Source of the DNA: Archangium sp.
GTDB taxonomy: Bacteria > Myxococcota > Myxococcia > Myxococcales > Myxococcaceae
Length of the DNA stretch: 64,000 bases
NCBI GenBank assembly: GCA_030681645.1
Contig: JAUXRX010000018.1
Coordinates: 1 to 64,000 of the forward strand
Direction of reading: 5' to 3'
Position 1 is the first letter of the stretch; each line of letters starts with the position of its first letter. Positions 34,537 to 44,112 of this stretch are shown here, piece by piece. A model generated the notes under the pieces. The model did no database searches. It was given only the letters and a program-made list of their open reading frames with translations, and was not told the DNA's origin. The position numbers and the translations under genes were made by a program.

Positions 34537-34613
34537 GATCCGCTCCTCTACTCACCCCCGGGCCGAACTGGAACCTCCCTTCCTGGTGGCGGGCGCATAC
34601 ACTGCCCCGCTTC

Positions 34614-36785
34614 GTGGCTCTCGAGCTCGTCACGCCGCTCCCGCCGGGGGCGCCTTCGCACACCCGTCTGGCCAGGCATGGCGCCCGGCTGGTGGTGCTG
34701 CGGGAGATCAAGGACGGCACCGACTGTTCCTGGCCCCAGCCTTCGCCGAGCATGGTGACGCTGCAGGAGGTCGGTGAGCTCCAGGGCAAGCGGCACGCGC
34801 TCTTCCCCTGGGTTCCGGGCGTCACGCTGCGCGAGGTGGTCAAGGCGCTCGAGGCCGTGGGACGGCCGGTGCCCATCGGCCTGGCGGGGCGGGTGCTCGT
34901 CGACGCGGCGCGGGCGCTGGCGGCCATCACCCCGGCGCGGGCGCACGGCGGCCTGCAGGACGCCGCCCTGCAGATCGGCTTCGACGGCCAGGTGTCGGTG
35001 CTCGACTTCGGCGCGCCCCGCATCTCGCGCTTCCGCCCGATCGGGCGGGTGAACTTCGCCGCCGACGTCTTCGCCCTCGGCGGCGTGCTGCACTCGGTGC
35101 TCACCGGCTTCGCGGGCGACTACGCCAGCCCGCCCGTCACCCTGGCGAACCCGTCCACCTCGCACGCCGAGGCGACGCCGGCGATCGACGACGTGGTGAT
35201 GCGTGCGCTCTCGGCGCAACCCGATTCGCGCCAGGCGGGCGCTGCGGCCTTCGCCGACGAGCTCGAGGCCGTGCTCGGTGACGAGCTGTTCACGCCAGAG
35301 AAGCTCGCCGAGGTGGTGACCTCGCTCTTCAAGGATCGGATCAAGCTCCTCCATTCCCTGGGCGGGCTCATCGAAGATCAGCCCAGCCTCGAGGCGGTGC
35401 TGCCGCAAGCGCCGAGCTCGCCGATGGCGCCCATACCTCAGGGCACGCAGCCGGGCGTGGGCGGGCCCCACCCCGAGCCGCCGTCCGAGCCGACGCTGCC
35501 CCGCATCATGGTGGACGAGCGCGTCGAGCGCACCGACACGCGCATTCCCATTCCCGTCGAGGCCGCGGCGGCCCCCGCCTCGTCCCGCTCGATGGTGCCG
35601 TGGGATTCGGGCGACGGCCTTCCGCCCGCCGGCCAGGGCAACCACGCGACCGAGCCGCTCACCCGCCCTGACGCCGGTCCGGCCTTGACCGGGCCGCGCC
35701 CCGGCGCCGCTCCCGAGCGGGAGCCTGACACCAACCCGCGCGGCTCCGTGCCCGCCGGCCGCGTGGCGGAACCCGACACCAACCCGCGCGCCGTGGCGCC
35801 CTCGAAGCGCGCGGCCGGCCCCGGCGAGACCGGCCCGCGATCCGCGCCCGCGAAGGAACCCTCGCCCGCGGACACCGACGAGTCGAGCAGCCCGCGCCCG
35901 CGGGGCAGCGCGCCGCGGCCCCTCGGCGCCGAAGAGGAACACGCGCCCACCCGGCCCAGCGGCCCGCGCGCGATGTCGCGCACTGACGTCGAGGCGCCGC
36001 GCCCGCGCGCGAGCGCGCCCCGCCCCGCGGACTCGGCCGAGGAGCTGGCCGCGAAGACGGTGGCGACCGACGTTCCCGACGACACCAACCCGCGCGCGAG
36101 ACCCGACCTGGTTGAGGACACGAACCCGCGCGCCCGGCCACGGAAGCTCGACGAAGAAGTGGGCGACACCGGCCCGCGCCCGGGCCTCCCGCCGCGCCCC
36201 CGCAACACCACCGAGGCCGAGCGGCAGGCCGCGCTCGGCCAGGAGCGCCTGCGCACCCCTCCGCAGGGCGTGCCGCTCGCCGGGGGTGATGACGACGACG
36301 AAATCCGCAACGAGCCCACCGCGTTGCGGCCGAAGCTCAATCCCCACATGACGGCGCAGACCGCGCAGACGCTCCCCGCGCCCCCTTCGTCAGGCGTCGG
36401 GTTGCGGGTGGTGATGGTGGTGCTCCTGGTGGTGGTGGTCGGCCTCGCGGGGGCGATCGTGCTCAAGCTCAAGCGCCAGTCCGAGCTGCCGCTCCCCGTG
36501 GACGAGCCGGTGGCCCAGGTGGACGCGGGTGAAGAACCCACTGCCGACGCTGGCGACGAAGAGCCGGCGGCCGACGGAGGCGCGGTGGCCCTCGGGCCCG
36601 ACCTCGACGGCGGCGAAGAGGAAGAAGAAGACGACGACGCCGACGCTGGCGAGCCTGAACCCGGCATCGACGCCGGCGCCGCGCCGGGGGTCGACGGCGG
36701 CACCGCCGACGCCGGGAACAAGCCGGTGGTGAAGAAGCCCGTGAAGAAGCCGGTGAAGAAGAAGAAGAAGAAGAAGCGGAGGTGA
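34614..36785 (+). CDS. Membrane pseudokinase with long Pro-rich linker
   Basis: 723 residues from a GTG. Residues of about 1-240 are a kinase-like domain with a reduced N-lobe. The HRD loop reads AHGGLQDAALQ, so the catalytic Asp is missing, while LDFGAP keeps the DFG motif; AADVFALGGVLHSVLTG matches subdomain IX. A disordered Pro/Arg/Thr linker of some 300 residues has repeated DTNPRA and TGPR units. A single span is near 596-620 (GLRVVMVVLLVVVVGLAGAI), followed by an Asp/Glu-rich stretch and a Lys-rich end. It probably binds or senses without phosphorylating. A TACACT element lies 10 bases before the GTG. Confidence 0.72.
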   Translation: MALELVTPLPPGAPSHTRLARHGARLVVLREIKDGTDCSWPQPSPSMVTLQEVGELQGKRHALFPWVPGVTLREVVKALEAVGRPVPIGLAGRVLVDAARALAAITPARAHGGLQDAALQIGFDGQVSVLDFGAPRISRFRPIGRVNFAADVFALGGVLHSVLTGFAGDYASPPVTLANPSTSHAEATPAIDDVVMRALSAQPDSRQAGAAAFADELEAVLGDELFTPEKLAEVVTSLFKDRIKLLHSLGGLIEDQPSLEAVLPQAPSSPMAPIPQGTQPGVGGPHPEPPSEPTLPRIMVDERVERTDTRIPIPVEAAAAPASSRSMVPWDSGDGLPPAGQGNHATEPLTRPDAGPALTGPRPGAAPEREPDTNPRGSVPAGRVAEPDTNPRAVAPSKRAAGPGETGPRSAPAKEPSPADTDESSSPRPRGSAPRPLGAEEEHAPTRPSGPRAMSRTDVEAPRPRASAPRPADSAEELAAKTVATDVPDDTNPRARPDLVEDTNPRARPRKLDEEVGDTGPRPGLPPRPRNTTEAERQAALGQERLRTPPQGVPLAGGDDDDEIRNEPTALRPKLNPHMTAQTAQTLPAPPSSGVGLRVVMVVLLVVVVGLAGAIVLKLKRQSELPLPVDEPVAQVDAGEEPTADAGDEEPAADGGAVALGPDLDGGEEEEEDDDADAGEPEPGIDAGAAPGVDGGTADAGNKPVVKKPVKKPVKKKKKKKRR

Positions 36786-36855
36786 TCGCCACCCGCACCA
36801 TCGGGGTCACCAATCCTTGACGTCGAGGGGGTTGATCAGCAGAACGTGACGTTCC

Positions 36856-38229
36856 GTGGCCTTCTCCACCCGAGTGCATGGGGAACACTTCACCTTCCCC
36901 ACGCTGAAAGACGTGCTGGCGCGCGCCAACGAGCTGCGCTCGGGTGATCGCCAGGCGGGCCTCGCGGCGCGCTCGATGCGCGAGATGGCGGCCGCCAAGC
37001 AGGTGCTCGCCGAGGTCACGCTCGAGCAGCTCTACAACGCGCCCTCGGTGCCCTACGAGGCCGACGAGGTGACGCGGGTGGTGGTCGACGGGCTCGATCA
37101 GCTCGCCTACGGCCGCATCAAGGGGTGGACGGTCTCCCGCCTGCGCGAGTGGCTGCTCGACGATCGCACCAGCGGTGAAGACATCGCCGCGATGTCGAAC
37201 GGGCTCACCCCCGAGATGGTGGCCGGGGTGGCCAAGCTCATGTCGAACATGGACCTCGTCACCGCGGGCCGGAAGCGCCGCGTGGTGGTCCGCTGCAACA
37301 ACACCATCGGGCTTTCCGGGCGCATCTCGAGCCGGCTGCAGCCCAACCACCCCACCGACGAGGTCGAGGGCGTGCTGGCCGCGGTGAAGGACGGGCTGAG
37401 CTTCGGCAACGGCGACGCGGTGATCGGGGTGAACCCCTCGACGGGCGACATCCAGGGCACGGTCGACATCCTCACCGCGGTGAAGGACCTGATGCGGAAG
37501 TACCGCGTGCCCACGCAGAACTGCGTGCTCTCGCACATCACCATCCAGATGGCGGCGGTGCGGCGCGGGGCGCCGCTCGACCTGATGTTCCAGTCCATCG
37601 CCGGCAGCCAGGCGGCCAACCAGAACTTCGGCGTGTCGGTCAGCGTGCTCGACGAGGCGCACGATCTCGCCCGGCGCGAGGGCACCGCGCAGGGGCCCAA
37701 CGTCATGTACTTCGAGACGGGGCAGGGCACGGCGCTCTCGGCCAACGCGCACTACGACACCGACCAGGTGACGATGGAAGCGCGCGCCTACGGCCTGGCC
37801 CGGCGCTACCAGCCCTTCCTGGTGAACTCGGTGGTGGGCTTCATCGGCCCCGAGTACCTGCGCGACGCGAAGGAAATCACCCGCGCCGGCCTCGAAGATC
37901 ACTTCATGGGCAAGCTCACCGGCATCTCGATGGGCTGCGACGCCTGCTACACGAACCACGCGATCGCCGATCAGAACGACCAGGAGAACCTCGAGATGCT
38001 GCTCACGCTCGCGGGCGTGAACTACCTGATGGGCATCCCCATGGGCGACGACGTGATGCTCAACTACCAGACGACCTCGTTTCACAACAACGCGGCGCTG
38101 CGCGAGCTGTTCGGCTCGCGCCCTGCGCCGGAGTTCGAGGCCTGGCTCGAGAAGATGGGCCTGTGGCGCAACGGCAAGCTCACCGAGCGCGCCGGCGACG
38201 CGTCGGTGTTCCAGCAGAACTTCAAGTAG
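36856..38229 (+). CDS. eutB: Ethanolamine ammonia-lyase large subunit
   Basis: 457 residues (the family is about 455). VVRCNNTIGLSGRISSRLQP followed by NHPTDEVEG, FGNGDAVIGVNPSTGDIQG, YRVPTQNCVLSHITI and LDLMFQSIAGSQAANQNFGV are highly typical of EutB, the adenosylcobalamin-dependent TIM-barrel subunit. It converts ethanolamine to acetaldehyde and ammonia together with EutC. EutC is not next to it but lies 18.4 kb downstream (56684). A membrane kinase gene begins 5 bases after the stop. No reactivase (EutA) or aldehyde dehydrogenase is seen in the window. Confidence 0.93.
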   Translation: MAFSTRVHGEHFTFPTLKDVLARANELRSGDRQAGLAARSMREMAAAKQVLAEVTLEQLYNAPSVPYEADEVTRVVVDGLDQLAYGRIKGWTVSRLREWLLDDRTSGEDIAAMSNGLTPEMVAGVAKLMSNMDLVTAGRKRRVVVRCNNTIGLSGRISSRLQPNHPTDEVEGVLAAVKDGLSFGNGDAVIGVNPSTGDIQGTVDILTAVKDLMRKYRVPTQNCVLSHITIQMAAVRRGAPLDLMFQSIAGSQAANQNFGVSVSVLDEAHDLARREGTAQGPNVMYFETGQGTALSANAHYDTDQVTMEARAYGLARRYQPFLVNSVVGFIGPEYLRDAKEITRAGLEDHFMGKLTGISMGCDACYTNHAIADQNDQENLEMLLTLAGVNYLMGIPMGDDVMLNYQTTSFHNNAALRELFGSRPAPEFEAWLEKMGLWRNGKLTERAGDASVFQQNFK

Positions 38230-38234
38230 CTCCC

Positions 38235-39797
38235 GTGACCACGCTCAACCCGTCGGTCCGCATTCACCTCCGCTCGATCGTCGACGCCGAGCGGGTGCGC
38301 ACCTCGCGGTTCCTGGTGCGGCTGCGCGCGGTGATCACCGTGCTCTACGCGGGCGTGAACGCCTGGTTCGCCTTCGGCGCGCAGTTGCCCGACTGGCAGA
38401 TGACCTTCCCCATCTTCGCGCTGCACGCCGGGCTCTCGGTGGCCCTGGCGCTGCTGGTGGAGCGCTCGGCGCTGGTGCTGCGCTACTCGGGCCTGTCGGT
38501 GGGCCTGCTCGACATGCCGATGATCAGCCTCGCCTCGATCTCGGCGATCGGCAGCATGGAGCGGCCCGAGTACCTGCTGGGCGCGCTGATCCCCATCCTC
38601 GCGCTGGGCATCGTGCTCGCTTCGCTCTCGCTCGACTTCTGGTCCATCGGGTTGGCCACGGTGATGGCCACCGCCGCGAGCGTGACCCTGGTGGTCGCGG
38701 TGGGCGCGCCGGGCTCCGAGCTGGTGGCGCCGATCTTCGCCACCGTCAGCACCGGCGTGCTCAGCGCTTTCCTCGTCTCGCGGCTGCGCAGCCTGGTGGC
38801 CGAGTCGCGCCGCAAGGACTTCGCCGGCAAGTATCTGCTGGGCGAGCGCATCGGCGCGGGCGGCATGGCCGAGGTGTTCACCGCCACCTACTCGCCCGAG
38901 GGCGGCTTCGAGCGGCGCGTGGCGGTCAAGCGGGTGCTGGCCCAGTTCAGCGAGCGGGAAGACTTCGTCGCGCTCTTCCGCCGCGAGGCCGAGCTGGGCG
39001 CGCAGCTCGCGCACCCGAACCTGGTGCAGGTGCTCGACTTCGGCCGCCACTTCGAGTCGTGGTTCCTCGCCATGGAGTTCGTCGACGGCGTCTCGTTGCA
39101 GGGGCTGATCAAGAGCCACGCGCGCCGGGGCCAGCAACTGCCGGTGAGCGCCTGCCTCTACGTGATCTGCGAGGTGGCCCAGGGCCTCGCGTACCTGCAC
39201 GAGAAGCGCTCGGGCGACGGCGAGCGCGTGGGCCTGGTGCACCGCGATCTGAACCCGCCCAACGTGCTGCTCTCGACCATCGGCGAGGTGAAGCTCAGCG
39301 ACTTCGGCGTGGCGCGCTGGCAGACCAGCTCCGAGCTCACCCGCGACGGGAGCCTGCGCGGCAAGCTCGCGTACATGCCACCCGAACAGATCGACGGCGG
39401 CCAGCCGAGCACCGCGTGGGACCTGTTCGCGCTGGGCGTCACCGCGTACGAGACCCTCACCTGCCAGCGGCTCTTCAGGGGCGAGGGTGAGGTGCAGTTG
39501 CTGCGGGCGGTGCTCGAGGACGAAGTTCCGCCGCCCTCGACGAAGCGGCCCGGGCTCCCGGTGGAAGTGGATCGCGTGGTGATGGCGCTGCTCGAGCGCG
39601 ATCCCGCAAAGCGCCTCACCTCGGCGCGGCTGGTGGTCGATTCACTGCGCGCGCTCCAGGGAGAGGTCGCGCCGTACCCCCTCGGACAAGCGGCGCTGAT
39701 CCACGCGATCGGGCGCACGGAACGCACCGCGCCCGCGCAAGCTCCGTCGGAGCCCTCGGCAGATCCGGGCGTGACGGTGACGCTGACGAAGGGCTGA
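38235..39797 (+). CDS. Membrane Ser/Thr protein kinase with N-terminal six-span domain
   Basis: 520 residues from GTG 38235. Residues of about 20-185 form around six hydrophobic spans, a likely membrane sensor. The kinase domain starts near 196 with LLGERIGAGGMAEVF, then VAVKRVLAQF (ATP-binding Lys), VHRDLNPPNVLL near 336 (catalytic Asp), SDFGVAR near 356 and MPPEQIDGG. All catalytic residues are present, unlike the two kinase-like proteins at 10.3 and 34.6 kb. Only 5 bases separate it from eutB, so the two may share a transcript. Signal and targets are unknown. Confidence 0.88.
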   Translation: MTTLNPSVRIHLRSIVDAERVRTSRFLVRLRAVITVLYAGVNAWFAFGAQLPDWQMTFPIFALHAGLSVALALLVERSALVLRYSGLSVGLLDMPMISLASISAIGSMERPEYLLGALIPILALGIVLASLSLDFWSIGLATVMATAASVTLVVAVGAPGSELVAPIFATVSTGVLSAFLVSRLRSLVAESRRKDFAGKYLLGERIGAGGMAEVFTATYSPEGGFERRVAVKRVLAQFSEREDFVALFRREAELGAQLAHPNLVQVLDFGRHFESWFLAMEFVDGVSLQGLIKSHARRGQQLPVSACLYVICEVAQGLAYLHEKRSGDGERVGLVHRDLNPPNVLLSTIGEVKLSDFGVARWQTSSELTRDGSLRGKLAYMPPEQIDGGQPSTAWDLFALGVTAYETLTCQRLFRGEGEVQLLRAVLEDEVPPPSTKRPGLPVEVDRVVMALLERDPAKRLTSARLVVDSLRALQGEVAPYPLGQAALIHAIGRTERTAPAQAPSEPSADPGVTVTLTKG

Positions 39798-40192
39798 GCC
39801 CCGCAGGTCCGGCAACGGCTGCGCCTGGGCACACCCAAACGCAGGCTCTTCGCTACCCAATGACAGGTTCCCCTCGGAATCAGGATCGGTGCATCCTTTG
39901 CATCAAGGCGCGACGATCAGATCGGAAATCGCTGATCGCCACTGCGACCCGATCTCAGAACACCAATGAAACCGATTACTTCCAGGATGCGCCCTCGCGG
40001 ACGCAACTCCCTGTAATAAATGAGAAAATGCTCTGATGCGCACTTGGCGTCGGATAAGTATCAGTGATTAACGACATGAAATTATAGTAATTACAAATGG
40101 TTGGAAAGCTGTCTAAACCTTCAGCAGCTTCACAGAGACCGTCTTCCGCACCGCAGCCTCACCACAGCAGCCTGCAGTACCAGGAGAACGCA
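39798..40192. promoter_or_regulatory. AT-rich control region before the cytochrome island
   Basis: 395 bases without a gene. From about 39,960 the base composition is clearly lower in GC than the surroundings (CTGTAATAAATGAGAAAATG, GACATGAAATTATAGTAATT). An inverted repeat CGATCAG (39914-39920) / CTGATCG (39932-39938) is an operator candidate. AGGAGA at 40182-40187 is the ribosome site for ATG 40193. I could not settle on one -35/-10 pair. It is the likely promoter of the decaheme genes. Confidence 0.55.
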
Positions 40193-43147
40193 ATGGACCA
40201 GATGATCAAGTGCATTTCTCGCCTGTCGATGGCCCTTGCCGTCGCCCTGATAGCAAGTTGTGCAGGGCCTGAAGGCCCGGCGGGACCGGCGGGCGCAAAT
40301 GGTGCCAATGGCGCAACGGGTGCGATGGGGACGAACGGAACGAACGGAACGAACGGCACCAACGGCGCTCCCTGTACCGTGGCGCCTTTTGACGGCGGCG
40401 TGACGGTGACCTGCCCCGGCAGCGCGCCGGTCTCGGTCCCGAACGGCACTGACGGCGCGAGCTGCACGGTGGCGAACATCGACGGCGGCGTGACGGTCAG
40501 CTGCCCCGGCAGCAGCCCGGTGACGGTGCTCAACGGCAACAACGGAACGAACGGCCAGACGGGGCTCGGCCTCTCCACCGGCCTCAAGGTGGTCGTGACC
40601 AGCGTGTCGAACACGGCGCCCATCTCGGTGCGCTTCCGCGTGCTGGATGATCGCGACAACCCGGTCGACCTCAACGGCAAGTACTCGATCAACACGCCGT
40701 TCGTGCCGCGCTTCTCGCTCATGTACATCCCCACGGGCAACGCGCCGGTCTCCGACGCGGGCATCGTGCTCGGCTACAAGGTCTACACGCAGACGGGCAG
40801 CGCGACGGCGGCCCTCACCACCGACCCGGCGCCCGCGCCCGCGTCGGTCGTGACACAGCCCACCACGCTCACTCCCACCTTCCCCATCCCCACCTCGGGT
40901 GTGCCGGCGACTGACGCGGCCATGAAGGGCCTGCTGGTCGAGAACGGCACCGGCTTCGGCGACTACACGTACACCTTCGCCACCGGCGGTAACACGCAGA
41001 TCCGCAGCACGAGCGGCTCGTCGAACGGCAAGTTCGTCACCGCGGTCACGGACCCCGTGGCGTACGACCCCACCAAGCTCGGCGTGACGCACACGGTCTG
41101 GATCCAGATCGCCCGCCAGACCGACCTCGTCAACCCGAGCACGGTGCAGGGCTTCACCGCGCTCGACGTCGAATACAACTTCATCCCCAACGGGGTGGGC
41201 ACGCCGATCAAGCGTGAGATCGTCACGCAGGCCGCGTGCAACAAGTGCCACAACGGCTTCAAGCGCGACCTCAACCCGAACGAGACGCTGCCTGCGGTGA
41301 ACGGCTTCCATGGCGGTGGTCGCGTCGAGGCCCCGTTCTGCAACGTGTGCCACAACTCCGACCGCACCAACCAGGCGGCGCTCTCAGGTGTCTTCGTTCA
41401 CCGCCTGCACGGGGCGCACTCGCTGGTCGGCAACCCCGATGGTGGCGTGCCGGTCGATGCCTTCCACGGCATGCAGGTCGGCTACTCGCAGGACGTCCGC
41501 AACTGCGACGCCTGCCACGCCGGCGCACAGCAGGGAGTCCAGGCCACCAACAACCCGTCGATCACCGCGTGCGGTTCGTGCCACAACGGCGTCGACTTCG
41601 CGGTGGGCTCGGCGCTGCCGGCCTGCACCAACCCGATGGCCCGCGACGCGGACCACCGCTTCATCCCGTGCAAGCACCAGGGTGGTCCCCAGGCCAACAA
41701 CGCGCAGTGCGCGCAGTGCCACGGCGGCCCGACGTCGCTCAAGCCCATCGCGCTGAGCCACCTCTCGCTCATCGCTCCTGATCCGCTCGCGGCGCAGCTC
41801 CGCCCGGACGGCACCTACGGTAACCCGGACGGCGGCGCAGGCTTCAACATCAGGACGAACGCAGCCTGGCTCGCGGGCTCCAACGATGTTCCTCCTGACG
41901 CAGCGGCCACCACCTGGGACGTGAAGTCGGTCTCGGTGGACTCCGCCGATCACCCGATGATCGAGTTCAAGTTCAAGCAGTCCATCAACGGCGCCGCTGC
42001 GACTGACGTCGACTTCGGCACCTACGACGCGGTCACCAAGCCCGAGCTGATCACCGGCTTCGTGGGCGGGCCCAGCGCCTACTTCGCCTTCTCGGTTCCC
42101 CAGGACGGCATCACGAACCCGGCCGACTACAACGCCTCGACCAGCTGCTACGTGCGGAGCGCCTGGCGGGCCCTCTCGCCCAACTGCACCCTGACCAGGG
42201 ACACCACGACCGGGTACTACACCCTGACCATCACCAACGTCGTCATCCCCGCCTCGGTCAAGCTGCTCACCGGTGGCATCGGCTACAGCTACGACATCCC
42301 CGGTGCCCGGCCGCTCACCCAGACCAACCTGCCCGCGTTCCCCTACAACGCGACCACGGGCATCGGAGGTCTGGTGGTCACCCCGACCAACGTGTGGAAG
42401 ACGGCCAGCGCCACCACCCGCACCTTCACCGCCCGTCGGCCCATCGTGGACAACGCCAAGTGCAACAACTGCCACGCGCAGCTCGGAGTGGGTCCGACCT
42501 TCCACGTCGGGCAGCGCAACGACGGCCCCACCTGCACGTTCTGCCACACGCCCAACCGCACCAGCTCCGCCTGGTCGGCCAACTCGAAGGACATGATCCA
42601 CTCCATTCACGGTGGCCGCGTCCGCACGGTGGCGTTCAACTGGCACGCGATCTCGGAAGAAGAGGACTTCAGCGAGGTCGAGTTCCCCAGCAACGTCAAC
42701 AACTGCCAGGCGTGCCACGCCCCGGGGACCTACGACTTCACCCTGGCCTCCACGGTCGCGGCGCTGCCCAACATGCTCCCGAGCACGGTGGGTCAGGGCC
42801 GGTACAACGCCGACCCGGGCACCAACCCCACGGGCTGGTTCTCCATCTCGCCCTACGTGGTCGCTGACAACGTCTTCGACTACGGCGCGGGCTTCGGGTT
42901 CAACGCCACCACGGGCGTGACCACGCCTGCGGCGGCCACCACGCTGGTGAAGACGCCCATCACGGCGGCCTGCTCGGCCTGCCACGACGCCGACGCCACC
43001 ATCGGCCACATGGAAGCGATGGGCGGTGCCTTCTACAAGCCGCGCAGCTCGCTCGCCCGCTACCCTGCGGTCTCGGCGAACTGGGAGCAGTGCCTGATCT
43101 GCCACGGACCCGGCACCATCGCGCCCATCACGCTGATGCATAAGTAA
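40193..43147 (+). CDS. OmcA/MtrC-family decaheme c-type cytochrome lipoprotein 1
   Basis: 984 residues. The signal ends in LIASC, so Cys is lipidated and the protein is likely on the outer membrane. A collagen-like stretch (GPEGPAGPAGANGANGATGA and then GTNG repeats) follows. Ten CxxCH heme motifs are visible: CNKCH, CNVCH, CDACH, CGSCH, CAQCH, CNNCH, CTFCH, CQACH, CSACH and CLICH. They fall in two groups of five separated by beta-rich domains, as in OmcA/MtrC proteins. The family carries electrons across the cell surface to minerals or other external acceptors. ATG 40193 has a good Shine-Dalgarno; the upstream part of the frame is rejected. Confidence 0.92.
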   Translation: MDQMIKCISRLSMALAVALIASCAGPEGPAGPAGANGANGATGAMGTNGTNGTNGTNGAPCTVAPFDGGVTVTCPGSAPVSVPNGTDGASCTVANIDGGVTVSCPGSSPVTVLNGNNGTNGQTGLGLSTGLKVVVTSVSNTAPISVRFRVLDDRDNPVDLNGKYSINTPFVPRFSLMYIPTGNAPVSDAGIVLGYKVYTQTGSATAALTTDPAPAPASVVTQPTTLTPTFPIPTSGVPATDAAMKGLLVENGTGFGDYTYTFATGGNTQIRSTSGSSNGKFVTAVTDPVAYDPTKLGVTHTVWIQIARQTDLVNPSTVQGFTALDVEYNFIPNGVGTPIKREIVTQAACNKCHNGFKRDLNPNETLPAVNGFHGGGRVEAPFCNVCHNSDRTNQAALSGVFVHRLHGAHSLVGNPDGGVPVDAFHGMQVGYSQDVRNCDACHAGAQQGVQATNNPSITACGSCHNGVDFAVGSALPACTNPMARDADHRFIPCKHQGGPQANNAQCAQCHGGPTSLKPIALSHLSLIAPDPLAAQLRPDGTYGNPDGGAGFNIRTNAAWLAGSNDVPPDAAATTWDVKSVSVDSADHPMIEFKFKQSINGAAATDVDFGTYDAVTKPELITGFVGGPSAYFAFSVPQDGITNPADYNASTSCYVRSAWRALSPNCTLTRDTTTGYYTLTITNVVIPASVKLLTGGIGYSYDIPGARPLTQTNLPAFPYNATTGIGGLVVTPTNVWKTASATTRTFTARRPIVDNAKCNNCHAQLGVGPTFHVGQRNDGPTCTFCHTPNRTSSAWSANSKDMIHSIHGGRVRTVAFNWHAISEEEDFSEVEFPSNVNNCQACHAPGTYDFTLASTVAALPNMLPSTVGQGRYNADPGTNPTGWFSISPYVVADNVFDYGAGFGFNATTGVTTPAAATTLVKTPITAACSACHDADATIGHMEAMGGAFYKPRSSLARYPAVSANWEQCLICHGPGTIAPITLMHK

Positions 43148-43195
43148 GGCAGTTCCCACCGCCCCGGGGCAGCGCATCGCTCCGGGGACTTCGAA

Positions 43196-43227
43196 GGGCG
43201 GATCCTCGAACGGGTCCGCCCTTTTTT
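43196..43227 (+). terminator. Rho-independent terminator after decaheme gene 1
   Basis: Stem GGGCGGATCC (43196-43205) pairs with GGGTCCGCCC (43212-43221) around loop TCGAAC, with one G-U pair, followed by six T. It lies 18 bases before the next ATG, so expression of the next genes may depend on read-through or another promoter. Confidence 0.85.
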
Positions 43228-43245
43228 GTGAGAAGAGAGCGACCC

Positions 43246-44112
43246 ATGATCCGACGCCTTCTGCTGATCAGCGTGCTCGGGCTCATCGCCTGCGAGCGCA
43301 ACAAGCCGGCCCCCGCGCCGGTGCCGCCGCCGACCGTCACCCCGACGCTCGGTCCCGAGGTGCGCGCGACGGTCAACGGCGTGCCCATCACCGGCCTCGA
43401 GGTGGGTGCCCGCCTCGCCGGCACTGCGATGGGCCCCTCGGGTGAGAAGGCGAACGCCGCCCAGCAGCGCACGGCGCTCGAGCAGGCGATCGACGAAGAG
43501 CTCCAGGCCCAGCGTGCGCTCGAGCTCGGCTATCAGCCGCAGCAGCCCGGCGACGGTGGGGTGCCCGACGCGAAGGCGCGCGAGAGCCGCCGCCACGACC
43601 TCGCCAAGCAGTTCCGCATGAAGGAGCTGCTCGAGAAGGCCGTGGTCACGCCCGAAGAGACGCGCGCCTGGTTCGACGCCCACCTCGCGCGCGTGCAGTC
43701 AGAGCTGCAGGTGCAGTTCATCATCGTGCAGGGCAAGGCCACGGGCGACGCGGTGCTCGCCTCGCTCGCCGCAGGCCAGAGCTTCGACGAGGTCGCGCTC
43801 GCGCAGTTCCCGAAGGCGCCGGACCCGAAGCCCTGGGCGGTGCAGCCGATGAGCTGGTTCCAGGTGCCGCCGCCGTGGTGGCCCCAGCTCGACACCCTCG
43901 AGCCGGGCAAGACCAGCGGCCTCATCGCCGACCAGGGCGACCGGTACTGGATCGTGAAGCTGGTCGAGCGGAAGAAGAACCCGGCGGTGACCTTCGAGAC
44001 CGCGGAGCCCCCCATCGCCGCCTCGCTGCGCGCTTCGAAGTTCGAGGGCCGCCGCGAAGAGGTGCTCAAGGAGCTGCGCGCAAAAGCGAAGATCGAGTTC
44101 AGCGGTCAGTAG
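43246..44112 (+). CDS. Parvulin-type peptidyl-prolyl isomerase lipoprotein
   Basis: 288 residues. A lipoprotein signal (LLLISVLGLIAC) and a Pro-rich linker lead into an N-terminal SurA/PrsA-like helical part (VRATVNGVPITGLEVG, ALEQAIDEELQAQRALELGY). A parvulin domain with VQFIIVQGKATG, QSFDEVALAQFP and LEPGKTSGLIADQGDRYWIV follows. Such proteins help exported proteins fold. It lies between the two decaheme genes, so it is a good candidate for a dedicated folding helper of these large surface cytochromes (inference). Confidence 0.82.
   Translation: MIRRLLLISVLGLIACERNKPAPAPVPPPTVTPTLGPEVRATVNGVPITGLEVGARLAGTAMGPSGEKANAAQQRTALEQAIDEELQAQRALELGYQPQQPGDGGVPDAKARESRRHDLAKQFRMKELLEKAVVTPEETRAWFDAHLARVQSELQVQFIIVQGKATGDAVLASLAAGQSFDEVALAQFPKAPDPKPWAVQPMSWFQVPPPWWPQLDTLEPGKTSGLIADQGDRYWIVKLVERKKNPAVTFETAEPPIAASLRASKFEGRREEVLKELRAKAKIEFSGQ

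Noticed and set aside
41655..41690. A possible eleventh heme site (PCKHQGG) in decaheme 1
   Set aside because: It lacks the CxxCH pattern and reads C-K-H only, so it was not counted.
41384..43177. Minus-strand frame of 597 residues opposite decaheme 1
   Set aside because: Val/Arg/Gly-rich shadow of a clear decaheme cytochrome.
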